Origin: Salminus brasiliensis
Taxonomy: Eukaryota; Chordata; Actinopteri; Characiformes; Bryconidae
NCBI RefSeq assembly: GCF_030463535.1
Contig: NC_132881.1
Coordinates: 1,987,345-2,051,344 of the forward strand
Direction: 5' to 3'
DNA: 64,000 bases
The notes beneath the pieces were generated by a model that saw only the letters and a program-made list of their open reading frames with translations, had not been told where the DNA came from and did no database searches. Positions within the stretch are counted from its first letter, which is position 1; the number at the start of each line of letters is the position of its first letter. The translations under genes and the position numbers were made by a program. This document shows positions 57,956 to 64,000 of this stretch, piece after piece.

Positions 57956-60424
57956 TCCTGCTGGCTTCCTTTCAGTATCTGACAGTACATGCCCCACAGG
58001 CTGGCATAAACATGTTTTTCCAACCTCCTATCAGCAGGACCTGACAGTACACACTGTCCTCACAAGTAAGACAAATCAACACCCATTCCATAAAATAATA
58101 TATATATTATTAAAAAATATTTTATATTGTTTTACTTTCATTACCACAACTTACTGACTGCTAATGAGGATTTTTCTTCACTTAACGTCAGACTCAGAAC
58201 ACAGTGTTAAGTAAAAATAATCAAAATATTTTAAAAAATAATAATAATTAGAAAAGTAAATAAGGTTATGGTTGTAACAAAGTGGGATAAAAAAAAATCT
58301 TAATCTCCAAAATGGCAACTAAACCGGAGGACCTGTCAGTTGAAGTACATGTAAAGAGTTTATTCTAAGTTATTTTGGTGAGCATTTATTACATTCTGAT
58401 ACTGTATAAAGATCAACTGCCAGATTCACATTATGGAGACAACAGCAAAAATTGAAATCAAAAGTGAGCTCTTACAGTTCAATGACATAATGTGAATATT
58501 GATTTTCTGTATAATGATTGATGGTTTAAAGGGTTATTCTCACAAAAAAAAACCTTAAACCATCAATAAACAATAAGACCTCAGCTTTTCTTTCCGGATA
58601 TTTTGATGCTTTAGGAATTTTGACTGGGTTTCAGTCTGAGTTAAGCTGGATTACACTGCAGTCCTCAAGGAGAGTGAGGAGCATTACTGGAGGTTATTAA
58701 TGGGCTTTATTTATTTGCATATATATATATATATAATTTGTTAGCAGTTGGTTTCATTGCAGATTTTATTTTGTGAAACTCTGATCATAAGGTGAAACAT
58801 CAAACAGTGTGTGTATAAACCAACAAATGCTTTTAACATATTTGTGACTGATTTAGAATAACAAACATTTTTTAATTTTTGTATTCATTAAACCTGCAGG
58901 GGTCAAAGGATATGGGTATTGTAAACCAAAGCTGATATCCAATATATTTAGTTTCAATTTCTACTGATGCCAATAAAACTTTTATTAAAATTAAAAACTG
59001 GACTAAACCCACCTGGATCAGAATTAAAGTAATAGAACATTTATTCTTTTATTAGTAGAGGATTGAAAATCTGCTGGAAAATGCAGATCATTAAAAACGC
59101 AGTAGTCCAGCGACACCTAAACCTTGTCTGGAGCTTCATAAATTCATCAGCGCAGTCAGATATATATTTTTACTCGTGCAGTGAAATCTGTGTTTTATTT
59201 GCACACTGGAGTCTCGTTTAGCTATGCCTCCTGCTGTGTAGTCTTACTGACAATAAAGTTCGGTTTGACTTTGAGATCTAATCATCTGTCTGAAGGTGAC
59301 TTTTTACAATCAATTATCTGCTGATAATGTCTGATTCAGATATGATCACGTGTAAACAGGTCAGGGAACAGATGTGTGCATTTAGACAATCACTGTATAT
59401 TTACTGAATTCTACAAATTCATAAATCAAAACATTAAATGTGGCGTCTGCAAACATCCCGGCACTTTCCGTTGCTTTTTTTTAGAATATTAAATTCAGCA
59501 AATAAACTGTAATCAGCCTAAAATGAGGGGGGGGGGTGCACAAACTGTGGCCTATCTACTTTTATATACAGCCTAATAATCCTATTATATCTCTACTTCT
59601 ACTCTACCATCACCATCATCCCAGCTCCTCTAGGCATGCCGACCACCCCTGCTGCCATGAAAGCAGAGCTTCCCGCCGTGAATCCCAGTATGAACGACGG
59701 CGGGTCAGTGGGTCACTATAGGTCAGGGTGCACCGATACAAACAAGCAGCCAATTCCACAACAGGTGCTCCTCACACACCCCCTAAGCCTTCTGATCTGT
59801 CAACACACACACACACACACACGCGCTCAACACACCCTCAAGCATGCTCCACCTCCAGCTAATATGTTACACAACCCCTTACATGTGTACGCGTTTGCCT
59901 TCACCCTGAATGACTCAATGTCTGCACACACCCGGGAACAGCCGCTTTGCTTGAAGGCATGTTTTCCATCATAGAAACGGACGCTGATGCAGTGTGCACA
60001 CTGGTAAAGCGGAGTCTGACGCCCTCACTCCTCACAAACTGAAACTTTTTTAATTCAACCCAATATTTTTTTGCCCAAATTATTAATTACCCAACCCACT
60101 CATTAGTACTCCCCCATTACACCCTACGCTCCCAACACTGGGAAAGTAATCCACAGGACACTTAGCCCGGGGGACCGGACGCTTTAGTGCTTTCCCTGGT
60201 CCAAACACACATCTATTAAAACAGGCAGGGCAGAGCAGGGTGCCTCCAGAACCAGGGTTTAGAGAAACTGCACTGGTCCACTCTGAGCCCCAACACATTT
60301 ATGTATAACCGCTTATTCAGCCTCCTGGAGCAGCTCCCTCCATTCACACAGAGGATAGAAGAAGCTACCTGGTTACCACAAACTACAAAATGTATAAGAG
60401 GCCCAGTTCACCACACACACACAC
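57956..60424. other. AT-rich intergenic DNA between the convergent arg2 and vti1b
   Basis: No gene or clear repeat family is recognised; a short (CA)n lies at 59803-59822. Part of it may be vti1b 3' UTR. Confidence 0.55.
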
Positions 60425-60618
60425 TCACACACTATGAATGCAGTGAACACACATGCCCGGAGTGGTGAGCAGCAAGTGCTGCGGCTCTCGAGAAGCAGAG
60501 AGCGTGATGGGCCTTGCTTGAGGGCCTAACAGTGGCAGCTTGCTGAGCCTGGGTGTTGAACCCACAACCCGTCACCAACAGCCCAGTGCTCTAACCCCTG
60601 AGCCACCACTGCCCTAAA
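60425..60618 (-). mobile_element. Second tRNA-derived SINE type (family B), inverted
   Basis: On the minus strand it begins AGTGGTGGCTCAGGGGTTAG (A-box like) and continues to GTGGGTTCAACACCCAGG (B-box like), then CTGCCACTGTTAGGCCCTC. This two-box layout is that of a polymerase III SINE, not a functional tRNA: no complete cloverleaf is apparent. Confidence 0.7.
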
Positions 60619-60691
60619 TCAGGGGAGAGTGCAAACAGAGTCACCAGAAATGATGCAGTCCGGTTTCCTACATTTGGAGAATTCGCAGGAG

Positions 60692-60693
<2 letters not shown>

Positions 60694-60746
<53 letters not shown>
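60694..60746 (+). repeat. (AT)n microsatellite
   Basis: About 52 bp of uninterrupted alternating AT. Confidence 0.95.
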
Positions 60747-60749
<3 letters not shown>

Positions 60750-61499
60750 GTGTGTATTCACTTGCTTTCATTAGTTTGGTGGGGAAGAAAAGTAAATTTG
60801 CATCTCAAAATCCATCGCTCCAGAAGCAGAAATTAAGCTAATTTTGCTGGGAAAACAATGAATTGGCTCTCCTTGGTATAAAAACCCAACTAATATCAAA
60901 ATAAGACAGAATGGGAATAAATAAGATAAAGGAAAAATGAAGGTATGGCTCATTTAATACTATATTTACACTGCCACAGCACTGAGGCAAATACAGAGAG
61001 TTTCCTTTAAATATCACAGGTTTAAAAAAAATCATTTCTTAAACAAAGGTCAGTTTTATCACAATAGCTAAGCTAAAGGAGTCAGGTTCGAAAAGTCAAG
61101 ACATTTAAGTGAAGTCCATTTCCCCCACGTCCATTCCTTCTCTTGTCTGTCTGTCCGTCATGTGTAACAGCTCCGTTACAAATCAAACAAGTGTGCAAAT
61201 AATCAATCAGGTTTGACTGGACAGATCACTGTACCGCCAGCCTGCTTAACCCCATCCAGAGTCTATGGTGATCAGTGCATCAAGGACAAATGACCCCCCC
61301 TCCCATCAACAAAACTCATTTTTGTACCAATGGAGGCAGGAAATGCTTAAAGTAGCTGTACAGTCCTTCACAGCTCCAACATCATGGGGCAGATCATGGC
61401 CCTTTGACCGAGCACAAGCCCAGGCTTTAGAAGGCCAGCTCAAAAGTTCTGTACTGTACAGGATGGACGACCCACTTCACTGCTCGTCATCCAGCATCT

Positions 61500-61533
61500 T
61501 CAGAGAGAGAGAGATAGAGACAGAGATAGAGAG

Positions 61534-61604
<71 letters not shown>

Positions 61605-61622
61605 GAGAGAGTGTGTGTGTGT
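61500..61622 (+). repeat. (GA)n/(GATA)-type and (GT)n microsatellite near the vti1b stop
   Basis: GAGAGATAGAGA-type repeats followed by a short GT run end about 35 bp from the vti1b stop codon, so they lie in the likely 3' UTR. Confidence 0.9.
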
Positions 61623-61658
61623 CTGTGTTGGCTGTTCGTCTCTGTCCAGTGCTGACGA

Positions 61659-61752
61659 TTAGTGTCTGAAGAATTTGAGGTAGACCACAGCTCCCAGGAT
61701 GGCCAGCTCCATAATGATGATGACGGCCAGCAGAAGCTTATTGGTCATCAGT
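61659..61752 (-). CDS. vti1b: vti1b last exon (transmembrane anchor, stop)
   Basis: This exon is 94 nt with acceptor CTGACAG upstream. It encodes LMTNKLLLAVIIIMELAILG onward to KFFRH and a TAA stop (61661-61659). A hydrophobic segment of about 20 residues near the end fits a tail anchor. Confidence 0.93.
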
Positions 61753-62802
61753 CTGTCAGAGCAGAGAAAGAGGAGGTCATGTGAGGAAGACAACCGCATC
61801 GCACTGAGGAGATTCGTATAGTTAGCATTTGGTGGGTCAGGGAGAGTGAAAGCGAGTGGTCAACAGCTCACCGCCGGGACATGGCTCTGAGGATCTTCCT
61901 GCTGCGGCTCAGGTTCTCTCCTGTGTTTACCAGCTGTGACGGAGTAAGTGAGTGAGTGGTGGGTGAGAGAGAGAGAGAGCGAGTGAGAGAGCGAGAGAGG
62001 ATTAATGACACGTTTCCTGTCCTGACATGCTCAACGAAACCCACAGATTAACTCCTCTCTCCTGCCCTCTGCTACTGCAACAGCCCCCACCCTACCTGCT
62101 TTCCACCTACACAGCTCAACCTACCTCTAAACATCTATAAATACATAATAATAATAATAATAATAATACAATTATTACTGCCATGCATCAGCACACAAAA
62201 ACAGAAAAAAGACATCAAAAGTACAAATAATAATAATAATAATAATAATGAGTTATTTTTTTATTTATATTAGTAATAGCAGCAGTAGTGCTGAGAAACA
62301 GGATAAACAAACAATAATAACTGAAATGTAATAATTATTATAAATTACTAACACACCTAATAATAATGATAATAATAATAATAATAATAATACAAAATAA
62401 ACACTATTTGGGTAGACACTTATTAACTATGATTTTATTTTTTTTCTTCATTATTGATTATTTTGCTAAAAACACTGAATCTCTACTGAACACAGATCAG
62501 AAAACATGTCATTATTACTCAGATATGAACAGCGCTTGGTTTTGTGTCTACTCCAAGCATACTTAGATTAATAATATAATATTACTGTATGTATTACATA
62601 ACAAGCTGAACATCTGGGAGTGACTCACCCTGTCCCTGGTCCGGTCCAGCTGTTCTCTCTGCTCTCCCAGCTCCTCAATGATGTCGGTGCCAATCCGGTC
62701 GGTTTCAGCTGCAAGGCGCTGGCTGCGCTCGATGCTCTGCGAGGCGTTATTCAGAGACTCCGTACCCTGGATTAGCAAAGCCCTCTGGGCCTGCTGCTGG
62801 GT
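61659..62802 (-). CDS. vti1b: Vti1b Qb-SNARE, C-terminal part (three exons, gene continues beyond right edge)
   Basis: VTI1B is a tail-anchored v-SNARE that supplies the Qb helix in late endosome/lysosome and trans-Golgi fusion complexes. Exons 62802-62629, 61933-61872 and 61752-61659 join in phases 0 and 2. They encode the SNARE motif (ALLIQGTESLNNASQSIERS, ETDRIGTDIIEELGEQREQL, then LVNTGENLSRSRKILRAMSR) and the C-terminal membrane anchor (LLLAVIIIMELAILGAVVYL) ending KFFRH. This matches the human protein closely. About 109 residues are present; by family length (about 232) roughly the N-terminal half, including the Habc-type domain, must lie to the right of position 64000. The gene faces arg2 tail to tail. 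Confidence 0.93.
61872..61933 (-). CDS. vti1b: vti1b penultimate exon (end of SNARE motif)
   Basis: This exon is 62 nt, bounded by CAG acceptor and GTGAGC donor. It encodes LVNTGENLSRSRKILRAMSR plus two bases of the next Arg codon, and is too short to be found as an open frame. Confidence 0.92.
62144..62395 (+). repeat. Three (TAA)n microsatellites in a vti1b intron
   Basis: AATAAT runs lie at about 62146-62169, 62226-62250 and 62360-62393, in the intron between the internal and penultimate exons. Confidence 0.9.
62629..62802 (-). CDS. vti1b: vti1b internal exon (core of SNARE motif)
   Basis: This exon is 174 nt and encodes TQQQAQRALLIQGTESLNNA through EQLDRTRDR before GTGAGT. The acceptor (TTCAG after GCG) is directly preceded by a (CA)n array on the plus strand (62815-62851), so the exact 5' boundary is slightly less certain. 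Confidence 0.88.
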
Positions 62803-62813
62803 CTGAACGCATC

Positions 62814-62814
<1 letters not shown>

Positions 62815-62851
<37 letters not shown>
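62815..62851 (+). repeat. (CA)n microsatellite next to a vti1b splice acceptor
   Basis: About 36 bp of CA lies only a dozen bases from the exon boundary at 62802; on the gene's strand it is (GT)n directly upstream of the acceptor. Confidence 0.9.
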
Positions 62852-62855
<4 letters not shown>

Positions 62856-63182
62856 AAACACAGCAGTGAGGGAAGACGCTATGAAGAAGACAACAGGCCT
62901 TCTATTAAATAAACACTGTTGATTGGTCACCTCCACTCTGACCACTGTTAAGCTTCATCACACACTGAATGACCGCCAACACACACTTCCAAACTGTGGG
63001 ACTGGTTACACTCCAATCACCGGATTAAACACCCAACATCACACATTCTTAAAACTCAGATATGTTACAGCTGTGTGCGAAAGTTTGGGCACCCTTGGCC
63101 TAATGATTATTTTATAAATTGGAAAATAGTAAACGCTGCCTGTAGCTGATCAAGCATAAAACATCAATCCTTTATATTTGGC

Positions 63183-63500
63183 TCGTAGCTCCCCCCCCCC
63201 CAGCACTAGCTATGGTCCTGACACTCAGCGGATAAGGACTTAACCGGGGTCTCCTGCTACATGTTAAGCCAGAGACCACCACTTTTCTAACTGCTGGCGA
63301 TGCGGCATCACCGGGCCGCCGACACACTCGGAGAAAAGAGACGGGTCCCCAGCTCCACCACACCAACTAACCATCGCCTGTGCCAGCCAACCACGCTTTA
63401 GAGTGACAAAAGGAGAGAGCACGGCCAATTGCGCCCCCTTGGACTCCGGCTGCTGATGGCAAAGTGGCATGCCACGGGATTCGAACACACAACCCAATAG
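63183..63500 (-). mobile_element. SINE family A, inverted, within the vti1b gene
   Basis: It reads as the reverse of the SINE: CACCACACCAACTAACCATC, CTCCGGCTGCTGATGGCAAA and a GGGATTCGAACACACAACCC B-box complement at the end. It lies in an upstream vti1b intron, in the gene's sense orientation. Confidence 0.8.
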
Positions 63501-64000
63501 TGCCCACTAGGGGCCATAGTGCATAACCACAATTCTAACGTTGTCTGAGTTTGGAGGCCCTGAGCGTTGCAACGGCTCATTTTTTGACTTTGATTAGCAA
63601 ATTATACCCAAGGGATACTGCCCTATCTGTATTTACAATTAAAATTCCCAGGCCTTAAACCATCACTGACATTTCAAACTTGCAGCTAAGAATCAGTAAG
63701 CAAGAGCTCTTCTAATGCTCATTTGTTGGTGGTATATGGTATTGGATTTGTTCACTTATTTATACATGCCAACAAAGTAGGTCATTTGCACAGGGGTGTC
63801 CAAACGTCCCAAAATTCTACAGTACAGGAAGTGGAACAGAGAGCAGTAATGCAGGGATCAGATATAGTCTCTGAAATTCAGTTGCAAGTTCAGGCTGCTG
63901 TATCTGACATGAGCTAATCCTGAAAGTATGCTGCTGCTGCTGCAGCAAGTCCTGCACAGTCGTGACTGTGTGTTGATCAAGATGAACAATAAAACAATTT
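63501..64000. other. vti1b intron sequence to the window edge
   Basis: No upstream vti1b exon is recognised, so the next exon should lie to the right of the window. Confidence 0.5.

Noticed and set aside
60530-60615. Possible tRNA gene on the minus strand
   Set aside because: A-box and B-box like sequences are present but no full cloverleaf with paired stems is apparent; it fits a tRNA-derived SINE.

Overview
The window looks like vertebrate nuclear DNA, almost certainly from a ray-finned (teleost) fish. Genes are intron-containing with GT-AG splice sites and are widely spaced. The DNA between them is full of (CA)n and (GA)n microsatellites, long minisatellites, tRNA-derived SINEs and decayed non-autonomous DNA transposons of kinds common in teleosts. 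The species cannot be named from sequence alone; the repeat mix would fit an otophysan fish, but that is a weak inference.

Three protein genes can be supported, all in the right half. (1) kcnf1, a Kv5.1-type silent voltage-gated potassium channel subunit on the minus strand, has two coding exons (36191-35448 and 38827-38111) and encodes 486 residues. (2) arg2, mitochondrial type II arginase on the plus strand, has eight exons between 49370 and 56699 and encodes a complete 348-residue protein with all six manganese ligands. Its promoter has an inverted CCAAT box and a TATA box. (3) The 3' part of vti1b, a Golgi/endosomal Qb-SNARE on the minus strand, has three exons between 61659 and 62802; the 5' exons lie beyond the right edge. 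arg2 and vti1b converge tail to tail, the arrangement I recall for mammals. The three genes have unrelated functions and I see no operon-like cooperation.

Layout: 1-35.4 kb is a gene desert with no recognisable coding exon. It holds a telomere-like minisatellite (1.75-2.34 kb), an AT-rich degenerate tandem array (3.6-4.47 kb), several transposon and SINE copies, a dense cluster of (CA)n/(GT)n arrays (26.3-29.1 kb) and a GGAT-rich minisatellite (29.25-30.1 kb). 35.4-38.8 kb is kcnf1. 39.18-41.83 kb is a large 59/60-bp minisatellite just upstream of kcnf1, ending in an inverted copy. 41.8-49 kb is intergenic with transposon remnants and an (AT)n palindrome. 49.0-57.95 kb is arg2 with its promoter and 3' UTR. 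58-61.6 kb is a repeat-containing intergenic stretch. 61.66 kb to the end is vti1b.

I found no CRISPR array, no intact transposase gene, no rRNA or tRNA gene, and no evidence for an unknown multi-gene system. The most interesting points are an intron in a gene that is intronless in mammals (kcnf1) and the large promoter-proximal minisatellite beside it.
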